From Nonomuraea ceibae (GTDB lineage Bacteria; Actinomycetota; Actinomycetes; Streptosporangiales; Streptosporangiaceae), in assembly GCF_019396325.1 (NCBI RefSeq), contig NZ_JAHKRO010000095.1, forward strand, positions 1 to 35,245: a DNA stretch of 35,245 bases, given 5' to 3'. Shown here piece after piece: positions 15,358 through 23,106 of the stretch (its first letter is position 1; each line of letters starts with the position of its first letter). The position numbers were made by a program, and so were the translations under genes. The notes under the pieces are model-generated. The model ran no database searches and was not told where the DNA came from. It was given only the letters and a program-made list of their open reading frames with translations.

Positions 15358-15930
15358 GTGACAACGCGACGAGAGCAGACCAGCCACGAGAGCCGCGAGC
15401 TGATCCTCACCGCGGCCGCGGAGCTGTTCGCCGAGAAGGGCTACCGGCAGACCACGTTCGTCGACGTGGCCGAGCGGTCCGGGATCAGCAGGGGCTCCAT
15501 CCCCTGGCACTTCGGCAGCAAGGAGGGCCTGCTCCTGGCCGTGCTCGAACGCTCGGTGGCGGCGATCCGCGCGGGCCTCGACGCCGACGAGCCGGACCCC
15601 GGGCCGCTCTGGGAGGCGGAGGACGAGTTCGAGGCGCTGTTCACCGCGCCGACCACCAAGCTGTTCGTCACGCTCCTGGTCGAGGCGCTGGAGCCGGGCT
15701 CCCCCATCCAGAGCCGCTACGCCGAGATCCACGCCACCCTGCGCGAGCACCTCCTGCGCAGGCTGCGACGGGCGCCGCTGCCCGCCGGGGTGTCGGCAGA
15801 CGCGCTGGCCGTGGTGATCGTCGGCGCGGGCATCGGCATCTTTCAACAATGGCTGCTGGCGCCCGACCAGGTCGACGCCGGGCAGGCGCTCGCGACGCTC
15901 CGCACGATGGTGGCCGCGCTGGTGCCGTGA
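15358..15930 (+). CDS. TetR-family regulator of the FAH-MBL/DUF2867 operon
   Basis: The 190-residue product has a TetR helix-turn-helix (LILTAAAELFAEKGYRQTTF, then VAERSGISRGSIPWHFGSKE) and an all-helical ligand domain. GTG 15358 has AAGGAGG 4 nt upstream; an in-frame ATG at 15331 lies inside the operator and is unlikely. The gene is divergent from the FAH-MBL/DUF2867 operon with a 35-bp dyad covering both promoters, so it is probably the repressor of that operon and of itself, released by an intermediate of the pathway. Ligand not identifiable from sequence. Confidence 0.92.
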   Translation: MTTRREQTSHESRELILTAAAELFAEKGYRQTTFVDVAERSGISRGSIPWHFGSKEGLLLAVLERSVAAIRAGLDADEPDPGPLWEAEDEFEALFTAPTTKLFVTLLVEALEPGSPIQSRYAEIHATLREHLLRRLRRAPLPAGVSADALAVVIVGAGIGIFQQWLLAPDQVDAGQALATLRTMVAALVP

Positions 15931-15954
15931 TCGGCGTCCCGCAGGCGTCGCGGA

Positions 15955-17235
15955 TCAGCGCCGCGACGGCCCGCCGACGGCGCGGGCGGCCAGGGACTCC
16001 AGCTCGGCCACCGCGAGGTCGGCGGCCGTCTCGGCGGCGATCTCGTCCGCCAGCCGGCGCGCCTCGCGCCGGAAGGACCCGTCGTGCAGGACCCGGCCGG
16101 CCGCGCGGGCGATCGTCCTGGCCGAGGCGCCCTTGCCCACGACCAGCCCGGCCCCGGCGTGCTCGACGCGGCGGGCGACCTCGCCCTGGTCCCGGCCGAG
16201 CGGCACGCAGACCAGGGGCACGCCCGCCGCCAGGGACTTGACGGCCGTGCCGTGCCCGGCGTGGGTGATCGTCAGCGCGGCGTGGGGCAGGACGGCGCTG
16301 TGCGGGGCGGTGGCGGTGACCAGCACGTTGCCGGGCGCGCGGACCGTCGCCGGGTCCACGGCCGGGCCGGTGGTCAGCAGCCCGCGCACGGGCAGCGTGC
16401 CGAGGGCCTGGGCGATGCGGTCGAGCAGCGCGCGCTGGTTCATGAACGTCGAGCTGAGGCTGACCAGCGCCAGCGGCGCGTCGCCCGGGGGCAGCTCCAG
16501 CTCCCCCACCCAGACGGGGTCGTCCAGCCGGGGCCCGGCGTGGCGGACGTGGTCGGGGAAGCGCCGTCCCGGGTAGTCGAGCGCGCGCGGCGACAGCACG
16601 AGGAACCGGTCGACGCGGGAGAACGCGCTGATGACCGACTCCACCGGCCGCAGCCCGTTGGCGGTGCGGGCCGCGTTGAGCGCCGGCAGGCCCTTGGCCC
16701 ACGGCCTGAGCGTCATCTCCGCCACGATCCGGTCACGCAGGCGGGCCAGCGGGCCGGTGGCGGGCTTGAGGCCGGGCCCGAACGGCGGCGCCCCGGGGGT
16801 GGCGAACGGGTAGAGGGTCGTGCCGAGGGCGGCCACCGGGATCCCGGCGGCCTCACCGGCGGTGAGCGTACCCAGCAGGGAGAAGTCGGAGACCAGCACG
16901 TCGGCCGGGTGGGCGCGCAGCTCGGCCAGCGTGTCGCGGGCGAAGTCGGCCGCGGGCCCGCAGACGAGCCGGTCGCGCAGCCGGGCGAACGCGCCCATCG
17001 GCGTGCGGGCCTCGAAGTCCTTCAGCAGGTCCTGCGCCGGGTCGGTGGTGTCGCCCTGGGGCGCCGTCGTCCAGGCGACGGGCTCCGCGCCGGTGGCGGC
17101 GACCTCGTCGTGCAGCGACCTGTCCGCCAGCACCCGGACGCGGTGGCCGCGCTCGCGCAGCGCGCGGGCGACCGAGAGGGTGGGCGGCACGGCTCCGCCG
17201 CCGGACCAGGTGGCGAACAGGAAACTGCTACTCAT
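15955..17235 (-). CDS. UDP-glycosyltransferase, GT1/MGT (macrolide glycosyltransferase-like)
   Basis: A 426-residue GT-B fold enzyme. The N-terminal acceptor domain starts FLFATWSGGGAVPPTLSVARAL and RGHRVRVLA; the donor domain has LALVSLSSTFMNQRALLDRI and the nucleotide-sugar motif THAGHGTAVKSLAAGVPLV to PLGRDQGEVARRVEHAGAG, matching the UGT signature HxGxGT...P..xDQ. Such actinomycete enzymes glucosylate macrolides, flavonoids or other small molecules, often as detoxification. ATG 17235 overlaps the upstream TetR gene by 8 bp (a GTG at 17241 is an alternative), so the two are one transcript. The acceptor is unknown. Confidence 0.9.
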   Translation of the reverse strand: MSSSFLFATWSGGGAVPPTLSVARALRERGHRVRVLADRSLHDEVAATGAEPVAWTTAPQGDTTDPAQDLLKDFEARTPMGAFARLRDRLVCGPAADFARDTLAELRAHPADVLVSDFSLLGTLTAGEAAGIPVAALGTTLYPFATPGAPPFGPGLKPATGPLARLRDRIVAEMTLRPWAKGLPALNAARTANGLRPVESVISAFSRVDRFLVLSPRALDYPGRRFPDHVRHAGPRLDDPVWVGELELPPGDAPLALVSLSSTFMNQRALLDRIAQALGTLPVRGLLTTGPAVDPATVRAPGNVLVTATAPHSAVLPHAALTITHAGHGTAVKSLAAGVPLVCVPLGRDQGEVARRVEHAGAGLVVGKGASARTIARAAGRVLHDGSFRREARRLADEIAAETAADLAVAELESLAARAVGGPSRR

Positions 17236-17830
17236 GGTCACTCTTTCGCGGGTCGATCGAGGTCAACAGGTCACGCATGGCGCGTTCGGCGTCGGCGCGG
17301 GCCAGGCCGAGGTCGCGCCGCCACAGCTTCCACAGGCAGACGTCGGTGGCGGCGTAGTGCAGGTTCAGCGCGTGCTCGCGGGCGGGGCCGCCGTCGGGGA
17401 GCCGGTCGGCGAAGACGCGCTCCAGCCAGGCCCGGTGCTGGGCGCGGGCATGGGCGGCGGCCCTGCCGATGGCCGGGACGCGGTCGACCTGCGCGATCCA
17501 CAGCGTCACGGCGTCGCCGTCGCGCTCGTAGTCGTCGAACAGCGCCGCCACGATCGCCGCCACGTCGCCGGCCGGGGCCTGGCGGGTGTCGGAGATCCGG
17601 GCGGCGAGCCAGTCGGCGACGGCGTCGGCCAGCTCCTCCTTGCCGCCGAAGCGGTTGACGATCGTCTGCACGGACACGCCCGCCGCGTCGGCGACGTGCT
17701 GCAGCGTGACGTCGTCGTACCAGTGGCGCATCCACAGTCCCGCCGCCGCCTCCAGCACCCGCGCGCGGGTGGCCTCCACGGCGGCGGCGCGGGCTCCCAT
17801 CCGGTACGGACGCCTGCTCTCAGTTTGCAT
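17228..17830 (-). CDS. TetR-family regulator, cotranscribed with the glycosyltransferase
   Basis: The 200-residue product has a TetR DNA-binding domain (RVLEAAAGLWMRHWYDDVTL, VADAAGVSVQTIVNRFGGKEE) and an all-helical C-terminal domain rich in Ala, Asp and Arg. It starts at ATG 17830, 7 nt after a promoter made of TTGACC (complement of 17861-17866), a 17-bp spacer and TAGTAA. It is the first gene of a two-gene operon: its end overlaps the glycosyltransferase start. A repressor cotranscribed with its target enzyme forms a simple feedback loop; the inducer is probably the compound to be glycosylated (inference). Confidence 0.9.
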   Translation of the reverse strand: MQTESRRPYRMGARAAAVEATRARVLEAAAGLWMRHWYDDVTLQHVADAAGVSVQTIVNRFGGKEELADAVADWLAARISDTRQAPAGDVAAIVAALFDDYERDGDAVTLWIAQVDRVPAIGRAAAHARAQHRAWLERVFADRLPDGGPAREHALNLHYAATDVCLWKLWRRDLGLARADAERAMRDLLTSIDPRKSDHE

Positions 17831-17861
17831 GGAGTCATTACTATATTGAATTGGGTCGCCG

Positions 17862-17901
17862 GTCAAATGAAAAACGGGGCCCGCCGGTAACGGCGAGCCC
17901 C
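17862..17901 (-). terminator. Rho-independent terminator of the secreted repeat protein gene
   Basis: Arms 17876-17886 and 17891-17901 form an 11-bp GC stem with one mismatch and a 4-nt loop. Read on the minus strand the stem is followed by GTTTTTCATTT, a classical U-tract. It begins 18 bp after the stop at 17919. Its T-run abuts the -35 box of the next minus-strand gene (17861-17866). Confidence 0.85.
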
Positions 17902-17918
17902 TGAACGCGATCTACACC

Positions 17919-18491
17919 TCAGCCGAGGATGACCGTGGCGTACCGGTATCTCGTGCTGCCGTTCTCGTCACCCCAGTGCGCGCGGCCGACCATGACCTCG
18001 CCCGGGGTGCCGTGCGAGTAGTGGCTGCTCTCCTTGAGGTTCCCCGTCCACACGTGGGCCGCCAGACGCAACTGCCGCCCCTGCCAGTGGAGGGTGGCGG
18101 GCCGGTACCGCGTGCTGCCGTTCTCGTCCCCCGTGTGCCACCGGCCGGCGATCGCCTGGTCGGCGGGCGTCTCGTAGAACGAGCTGCTCTCCCTCTGCGG
18201 TTCGCTCCACGCCCCCGGCGAGACCACGGCCTGCTCCCCGTTGACGAGGACCCGGCTGCAGTAGTAGGTCGTGTAGCCGTTCTCGTCCCCGCTGTGCTTG
18301 CGCCCCGTGATCACCTCGTTGAGCGGGCAGGTGAACGCCACGCCGCTCGACTCCTTGAACGTGGAGGTGTGCTGGAGCTGGGTCGTGATCGTCACCTCCG
18401 CGCTCTGCGAGGTGGTCGCGGCCGCGGGGGCCGCAGGCAGGGCGGCCAGGGCGGCCGTCGCCGCTACAGCGGATAGCACCTTCTTGTACAC
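17919..18491 (-). CDS. Secreted protein with three GDENG repeats
   Basis: The 190-residue precursor begins VYKKVLSAVAATAALAAL and has a typical Sec signal peptide cleaved near APAAA-TT. The mature protein consists of three repeats of about 48 residues, each with an xESS motif, a TP or CP turn, and GRxHxGDENGxTxYxx: GRKHSGDENGYTTYY, GRWHTGDENGSTRYR and GRAHWGDENGSTRYR. Only the first repeat has two cysteines (FTCPL and YYCSR). Three equal repeats suggest a pseudo-threefold, trefoil- or lectin-like binding fold, but this is inference; I cannot name the family. GTG 18491 has GGAGG upstream; an upstream in-frame ATG would destroy the signal peptide. Monocistronic, with its own terminator. Confidence 0.83.
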   Translation of the reverse strand: MYKKVLSAVAATAALAALPAAPAAATTSQSAEVTITTQLQHTSTFKESSGVAFTCPLNEVITGRKHSGDENGYTTYYCSRVLVNGEQAVVSPGAWSEPQRESSSFYETPADQAIAGRWHTGDENGSTRYRPATLHWQGRQLRLAAHVWTGNLKESSHYSHGTPGEVMVGRAHWGDENGSTRYRYATVILG

Positions 18492-18754
18492 GCTCTTCGT
18501 CCTCCGGTTTCGTTTCCGATGTCGTCCGGTGGGCACCGAGTGCGTGAGCTTTTCAGCGCACGCCATCCCGCGCGATCGGTGACGCCCCGTTTGTCCCGTA
18601 CTGCGGGCACGGCGCCTGGAAGGCGCCGCATGGGATGGTGATCACATGCTGGCCGCTGAGGCACCGCCGATTCGTCCGCCTGACGGGTGATCTCCGATCC
18701 GCCGCGCGGATTACCTCCCGCCGGCGCGCGCGGGAGGTCTCGATCGCGTGAGGG
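18492..18754. other. Non-coding gap with three hairpins
   Basis: No gene is supported here. It holds the upstream region of the secreted repeat gene and three inverted repeats: CGGCGCCT/AGGCGCCG (18610-18628, loop GGA), ATCCGC/GCGGAT (18697-18711) and ACCTCCCGC/GCGGGAGGT (18713-18738). The last two lie directly behind the LysR stop at 18755 and may terminate that minus-strand gene, though no T-run follows either. Confidence 0.5.
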
Positions 18755-19711
18755 TCAGCCAGTGGCCGGCGTGGGCTGGCTCGCCTCGGGCTCGGGCAGC
18801 CAGGCGTCGTCAGGTGCGGCGAGCCAGTCGTGGGCGGCGGCGAGGTCGTCCACGGCCCGGTGCAGGGCGCGCAGGCCGGGATGGTCGCCGTCGGCCCGCC
18901 AGATCATCATCCACGGGAACACCGCGACCGGCTCGACCAGCGGGCGCAGCACCGCGCCGGGGATCGCGGGCTGGGTGGTCAGGGTGAGAATGGGCGCGTC
19001 ACGGTCGCGGATGTGCTGGGCGAGCTCGTCGCCGCCCCGCACGTGCGGGTGCGCCATCGCCGGGTCGACCCCGAACGGCGCCAGCAACTGCAGGACGGCG
19101 TGCTCCCACCCGGGCGTCGCGTGGTCGCCGGCCCGGATGCACGGGCTGGTGCCGCGCAACGACTCCAGCGGCACGGCCGACAGCCTGGCCAGGGGGTGCA
19201 GCTCGGGCACCAGCACCGCGATGGGCTCGTGGCGTACGGGACGCTGGCGCAGGCCCTCGAGCGCGCCCGGGCCGCGGCCGAACGTGACGTCCAGCCGCCC
19301 GTCCAGCAGCAGCGGCGACGCCGCCTCGGTGCCGTTGTGGAAGCGGGCGAAGAACTCCACCTCGGGCGCGAGCCGACGCGCGGCGGCCAGCACCAGCGCG
19401 GGCGTGAGGCCGGAGCCGACGACGTCGACGGTGAGCGAGCGGGGCTCGCCGCGCAGCTCCAGCATGGTCGCGTCGTAGAGCCCGAGGATCTCGCGGGCCC
19501 GCGCCAGCAGGAGGCGGCCCTCCGGCGTGAGCGTCACCCGGCGGGTGGTGCGTTCCAGCAGCTTGCGGCCCACTCGGTCCTCCAGCCTGCGCACGTCGCG
19601 GCTGAGCGCCTGCTGCGCCACGAACAGGCGCTGGGCCGCCCGGCTGAAGTGCAACTCCTCGGCCACGGCCACGTAGTGGCGCAGCAGGCGGATCTCCACG
19701 TCGTCAGGCAT
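18755..19711 (-). CDS. LysR-family transcriptional regulator
   Basis: The 318-residue product is a standard LysR regulator: N-terminal winged helix (LLRHYVAVAEELHFSRAAQR, recognition part LFVAQQALSRDVRRLE, then RTTRRVTLTPEGRLLL) and a periplasmic-binding-like effector domain from about residue 90. ATG 19711 is preceded by GGAAGGAAG. It is divergent from an MFS-hydrolase operon, and a 27-bp dyad in the 92-bp gap is the expected LysR box. LysR proteins usually repress themselves and activate the divergent operon when a small ligand is bound. Tail residues are Pro-rich and probably disordered. Confidence 0.94.
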   Translation of the reverse strand: MPDDVEIRLLRHYVAVAEELHFSRAAQRLFVAQQALSRDVRRLEDRVGRKLLERTTRRVTLTPEGRLLLARAREILGLYDATMLELRGEPRSLTVDVVGSGLTPALVLAAARRLAPEVEFFARFHNGTEAASPLLLDGRLDVTFGRGPGALEGLRQRPVRHEPIAVLVPELHPLARLSAVPLESLRGTSPCIRAGDHATPGWEHAVLQLLAPFGVDPAMAHPHVRGGDELAQHIRDRDAPILTLTTQPAIPGAVLRPLVEPVAVFPWMMIWRADGDHPGLRALHRAVDDLAAAHDWLAAPDDAWLPEPEASQPTPATG

Positions 19712-19725
19712 GCTTCCTTCCTAGC

Positions 19726-19752
19726 CGATTGACGCATCCGGTGCGTGAATCG
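19726..19752. promoter_or_regulatory. LysR-type operator dyad
   Basis: CGATTGACGCA (19726-19736) and TGCGTGAATCG (19742-19752) are inverted repeats with one mismatched pair in 11 around TCCGG. It starts 15 bp from the LysR start and lies 52 bp upstream of the MFS gene, the usual place of a LysR recognition site. Confidence 0.7.
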
Positions 19753-19803
19753 CCTTCGAACAGGTGTTGGACCCGCGCGGGGCGCCACCACCAGGATCGA
19801 GGC

Positions 19804-20973
19804 ATGGCCGGACGAGGAACGATCACGCTCAGCTACGGGCTGACGGGCGTCATGAACGCGCTGTGGGGCGCCACGCTCCCGGCGACCGACGCGCGCCTGG
19901 AGCTCGGGCCGGGCCGGGTCAGCGCGCTGCTGATGGCGCTGGCCGTCGGCGCGCTCGTGGCCATGCCGGTGGCGGGCCGCCTGGCCGACCGCTGGACCGG
20001 GCGGGCCCTGCTGCGCGTCTGCGCCCCGGCGGCGGCGCTCGCGCTGACCGGGCCGGCGCTCGCGGCGGACGCGGGGACGCTGATGGCCTCGGCGGTGGTG
20101 TTCGGGATGCTGTCCGGGATGCTCAACGTGGCACTCAGCCTCCAGGCGGCGGCCGTCGAGCGGGCGCTCGACCGGCCGATCATGGCGGGCGTGCACGGCG
20201 CCTGGACGCTCGGCGCGGTCGCGGGCGGCGCGGCAGTCACGGCGGCCCTGCGCGCGGGCGTCGACGTGCGGGTGCTGATGGCGGCGGGCGCGCTCGCCCT
20301 GACCGCAGCCCTGACCGCCGTGAAGGGCGCCCCGGACGCCCCCGCGCCCCCGGCCCCGCCCGTGCCCGGCACCCGGGCGCCGGGGCGGCTGCTCCTGCTG
20401 GGAGTGATCGGCGCGGCGGCGTTCGTCAGCGAGGGCGCCGCCACCGACTGGGCCGGGCTGCACGCCACCCGCGTCCTGGGCGCGGACCCGGCCACCGGCT
20501 CGCTCGTCTACACGGTCTTCTTCGTCGCGATGACGGTCGTGCGCTTCACCGGCGACGCCCTGCGCTCGCGGCTCGGCGCCGGCCGCACGATCCGGCTGGC
20601 CGGCTCGACCGCCACCGTCGGCTACGGCCTCGTCCTGCTCGCCGGCGCGCTGCCCGCGAGCGCGCGGGTGGAGTGCGCGATGGCCGGCTGGGCGCTCGCG
20701 GGCGCCGGCATGGCCGTCGTCTGGCCGATCGTGGCCAGCCGGCTGGGCGCCGCCGACGGAGCAGCCCGCCGGCTGTCGGCCGTCACCACCATCAGCTACG
20801 GCGGCGGCCTCGTCGGCCCCGCCCTCATCGGGTACGTCGCGACGACCGCGACGCTGTCCCTCGCCCTGGTGATCCCGGCGGCGCTCGCGCTGCTCGTGGC
20901 CACCGTCGCACCACCCCTGCTGAACGCGGTCACCAGGACCGCGTCCGACACCCTGTCCAGGAGGACATCATGA
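19804..20973 (+). CDS. MFS transporter (12-helix)
   Basis: A 389-residue membrane transporter with about 12 hydrophobic segments. Motif A-like GRLADRWTGRAL follows the second helix, and VHGAWTLGAVAGGAAV and WPIVASRLGAADG are typical of the MFS group related to fucose/drug permeases (YbjJ-like). ATG 19804 has AGGA 7 nt upstream; an in-frame ATG at 19729 lies inside the LysR dyad and is rejected. It forms an operon with the next hydrolase through an ATGA overlap, so import or export of the hydrolase's substrate is likely (inference). Probably controlled by the divergent LysR protein. Confidence 0.88.
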   Translation: MAGRGTITLSYGLTGVMNALWGATLPATDARLELGPGRVSALLMALAVGALVAMPVAGRLADRWTGRALLRVCAPAAALALTGPALAADAGTLMASAVVFGMLSGMLNVALSLQAAAVERALDRPIMAGVHGAWTLGAVAGGAAVTAALRAGVDVRVLMAAGALALTAALTAVKGAPDAPAPPAPPVPGTRAPGRLLLLGVIGAAAFVSEGAATDWAGLHATRVLGADPATGSLVYTVFFVAMTVVRFTGDALRSRLGAGRTIRLAGSTATVGYGLVLLAGALPASARVECAMAGWALAGAGMAVVWPIVASRLGAADGAARRLSAVTTISYGGGLVGPALIGYVATTATLSLALVIPAALALLVATVAPPLLNAVTRTASDTLSRRTS

Positions 20974-21776
20974 CCGTTTCCACGCTCCGCGTCCCGGACG
21001 CCCGCCTGCACTTCGAGGTACGCGGCCGGGGCCCGCTCGTGGCGCTCGTCGGCGCGCCGATGGACGCCGACGCCTTCGCCCCGCTGGCCGGCCTGCTCGC
21101 CGCCGACCACACCGTGCTCACCGCGGACCCGCGCGGCATCAGGCGCAGCGTGCTCGACGACCCCGCCCAGGACTCCACCCCCGAGCTGCGCGCCGACGAC
21201 CTGCACCGGCTGATCGCCCACGTGGACGCCGGACCCGCCGTGGTGTTCGGCTCCAGCGGCGGCGCCGTCACCGCGCTCGCCCACGCCCAGGCCCACTCCG
21301 GGCAGCTGCGCGGCGTCATCGCCCACGAACCGCCGCTCGTCGAGCTCCTGGACGACCGCGACAAGCTGCACGCCCAGACCGACGACATGGTCGCCGCCTA
21401 CCTCGGCGGCGACGTCATCGGGGCGTGGGCGGCGTTCATGGCGCAGGCGGACATCGCGCTGCCCGAGGGGGCGCTGGAGATGATGTTCGGCGGCGAACGC
21501 GATCCGCAGCACGTCGCCGACGAGCGCCGCTGGTTCGCCCACGAGCTGCGCGGCACCACCCGCTGGCGGCCCGACCTGGGCCTGCTCCGCTCCGCGCCCG
21601 GCCTGGTCGTCGGGGTCGGCGCGGAGTCGGCCGGGCAGCTCTGCGACCGCGCCTCCCGCGCGCTGGGGAACGCGCTCGGCCTCGACGCCGTCGTGTTCCC
21701 TGGCGACCACACGGGCTTCGCCGACGACCCCACGGCGTTCGCCCCCGTCCTGCGCGCCGTCCTGGCCCGGCTCTGA
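20970..21776 (+). CDS. Alpha/beta hydrolase
   Basis: The 268-residue protein has the alpha/beta hydrolase core: LVALVGAPMDADAFAPLAGL at the oxyanion loop, TADPRGIRRS, nucleophile Ser in VVFGSSGGAVTAL, a lid region, and the catalytic His in VFPGDHTGFADDP. The family acts on esters, lactones or C-C bonds; the substrate is not readable. AGGAGG lies 5 nt before ATG 20970, which overlaps the MFS stop (ATGA), giving tight translational coupling with the transporter. Confidence 0.9.
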   Translation: MTVSTLRVPDARLHFEVRGRGPLVALVGAPMDADAFAPLAGLLAADHTVLTADPRGIRRSVLDDPAQDSTPELRADDLHRLIAHVDAGPAVVFGSSGGAVTALAHAQAHSGQLRGVIAHEPPLVELLDDRDKLHAQTDDMVAAYLGGDVIGAWAAFMAQADIALPEGALEMMFGGERDPQHVADERRWFAHELRGTTRWRPDLGLLRSAPGLVVGVGAESAGQLCDRASRALGNALGLDAVVFPGDHTGFADDPTAFAPVLRAVLARL

Positions 21777-21860
21777 CAGCTCCGGGCACGTACGCATGGG
21801 TCGGCGCTTTCGATCGATACGTAAGCGAAACCGCTAGATTGGGCGGGACAAGCTCATCGG

Positions 21861-22394
21861 ATGGCGAGGTCGAAGGTGCCGATCGGACAAGATGCCCGCA
21901 GGCCGGGACGGTACACGTGGATGCTGGCGCTGGGCGCGGTCGTGCTCGTGGTGGACCAGCTCTCCAAGTTCTGGGCGCTGTCGGCGCTGTCCGGCGGCCG
22001 GACCGTCACGGTGATCCCGGATCTGATCCGGCTGCGGCTGCTGTTCAACCCCGGCGCCGCGTTCTCCATCGGTGAGGGCGTGACGTGGGTGTTCACGCTG
22101 ACGGCCGCGGCGGCCGTCGGCGGCATCCTCTACACCGGGCGGCGGCTGCGCTCGTCCGCTTGGACCGTCGTGCTCGGCGCGCTGCTGGGCGGCGCCGCCT
22201 CCCACCTGCTCGACCGGCTGTTCCGCCCGCCCGCGTTCGCGCAGGGGCACGTCGTCGACTTCATCGACTACGGCGGGCTGTTCGTCGGCAACGTGGCGGA
22301 CATCGCCCTCACCGTGAGCTGCGCCCTGCTCGTGCTGCTCACCGTGCGCGGCATCCCCCTCGGCGCGGAGGCCGGGGAGCGGCCCTCCACCTGA
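21861..22394 (+). CDS. lspA: Signal peptidase II (prolipoprotein signal peptidase), stand-alone paralogue
   Basis: The 177-residue membrane protein has four helices and all LspA boxes: VDQLSKF (D32, K36), LFNPGAAFSIG (N63), GGAASHLLDR with catalytic Asp118, and VVDF...FVGNVADIAL with catalytic Asp147. LspA removes signal peptides from lipoproteins before the lipid-modified Cys. In box III the usual GN pair is SH (His115 in place of Asn). The housekeeping lspA normally lies near rluD or ileS; here it is surrounded by regulators and transporters, so this is probably an extra copy. ATG 21861 lies 20 nt after TAGATT (21835-21840). Confidence 0.88.
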   Translation: MARSKVPIGQDARRPGRYTWMLALGAVVLVVDQLSKFWALSALSGGRTVTVIPDLIRLRLLFNPGAAFSIGEGVTWVFTLTAAAAVGGILYTGRRLRSSAWTVVLGALLGGAASHLLDRLFRPPAFAQGHVVDFIDYGGLFVGNVADIALTVSCALLVLLTVRGIPLGAEAGERPST

Positions 22395-22410
22395 CCTCCC
22401 CGGCCGTCCC

Positions 22411-23040
22411 TCAGGCGCCTTCGGAGGTCAGCGCGGCCAGGTGGGCGCGGAGCACGGCGAGCATGGTGCCGGGGTCGAGCCGGTCAGGATAGAACGCGCC
22501 CTCCAGCGACAGCCCGTCGAGCAGCGCGCACAGGCGGCGGGCCTCCACCGCGACGTCCGCGCCGGGCCGCAGCCGGCCCGACCGGCGCCCGCCTTCCAGG
22601 ACCTTGGTGGTGAGCGCGAGCAGCCCGTCGTACAGCTCGTCGGCGTGGGCGCGCAGCTCGGGCCGTGAGCGGGCGGCGGCGGCGAACGACAGCCAGACGA
22701 CGGCCTCCGTGCGGCGCTCGTCGTCCAGCGGCAGCATCTCCGCCAGCATGCTGACGACGATCTCGCGCCGCTCGCCCTCGCTCATCGGCGCGGCCGGGTC
22801 CAGCAGCAGCTCCGCGTGCGCGGTCAGCCGGGCCAGCAGCCGCGCGGCCATCTCCCGCATCGCGAACACCATCAGCTCGGTGTGCCCGGCGAAGTAGTGC
22901 CGCACCGAGCCGATGGCCAGCCCGGCCTCGGCGGCGACGTTGCGCAGCGACGCCTGCTCAAGGCCGTCGCGGCAGATCACGCGGAACACGGCCTCGGCGA
23001 CGGCCTGCCGCCGCTCCTCCGGGTCGACGATTTTCGGCAC
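22411..23040 (-). CDS. TetR-family regulator (BetI-like C-terminal domain)
   Basis: A 209-residue TetR protein: DNA-binding helices AVAEAVFRVICRDGLEQAS and VAAEAGLAIGSVRHYFAGHTE, then a helical domain of the TetR_C_6/BetI type with EMLPLDDERRTEAVVWL. GTG 23040 opens MPKIVDPEERR; AAAGAGGGG is directly upstream. It is a paralogue of the TetR at 29401, which shares the MPKxVD start, the HYFA..T helix and EMLPL. It is divergent from a small membrane protein gene, with two tandem operator copies between them, and is probably their repressor. Confidence 0.92.
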   Translation of the reverse strand: MPKIVDPEERRQAVAEAVFRVICRDGLEQASLRNVAAEAGLAIGSVRHYFAGHTELMVFAMREMAARLLARLTAHAELLLDPAAPMSEGERREIVVSMLAEMLPLDDERRTEAVVWLSFAAAARSRPELRAHADELYDGLLALTTKVLEGGRRSGRLRPGADVAVEARRLCALLDGLSLEGAFYPDRLDPGTMLAVLRAHLAALTSEGA

Positions 23041-23049
23041 CCCCTCTTT

Positions 23050-23093
23050 ATAGCACGGCCATGCTATGTTCTGATTTAGCATGGTCGTGCTAT
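23050..23093. promoter_or_regulatory. Tandem twin operators between TetR and membrane protein genes
   Basis: Two near-identical 16-bp palindromes, TAGCACGGCCATGCTA (23051-23066) and TAGCATGGTCGTGCTA (23077-23092), each extended by flanking A/T bases, lie 26 bp centre to centre. The consensus TAGCAyGGyCrTGCTA fits a TetR dimer site; two sites about 2.5 helical turns apart suggest binding of two dimers covering both promoters. Confidence 0.82.
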
Positions 23094-23106
23094 CAACGGA
23101 GGTGTC

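Noticed and set aside
15301..15849. N-terminal extension of the FAH-MBL protein by 183 codons
   Set aside because: It lies antisense to the TetR gene and crosses the operator dyad; the FAH domain begins at GTG 15300 with a good ribosome site.
17919..18566. Longer start for the secreted repeat protein (in-frame ATG at 18566)
   Set aside because: It would put 25 polar and basic residues before the signal peptide and has no ribosome site; GTG 18491 has GGAGG.
20990..21776. Apparent long protein fusing a shadow of the MFS gene to the hydrolase
   Set aside because: The upstream part is the MFS gene in a wrong frame; the hydrolase starts at 20970 with AGGAGG and ATGA coupling.
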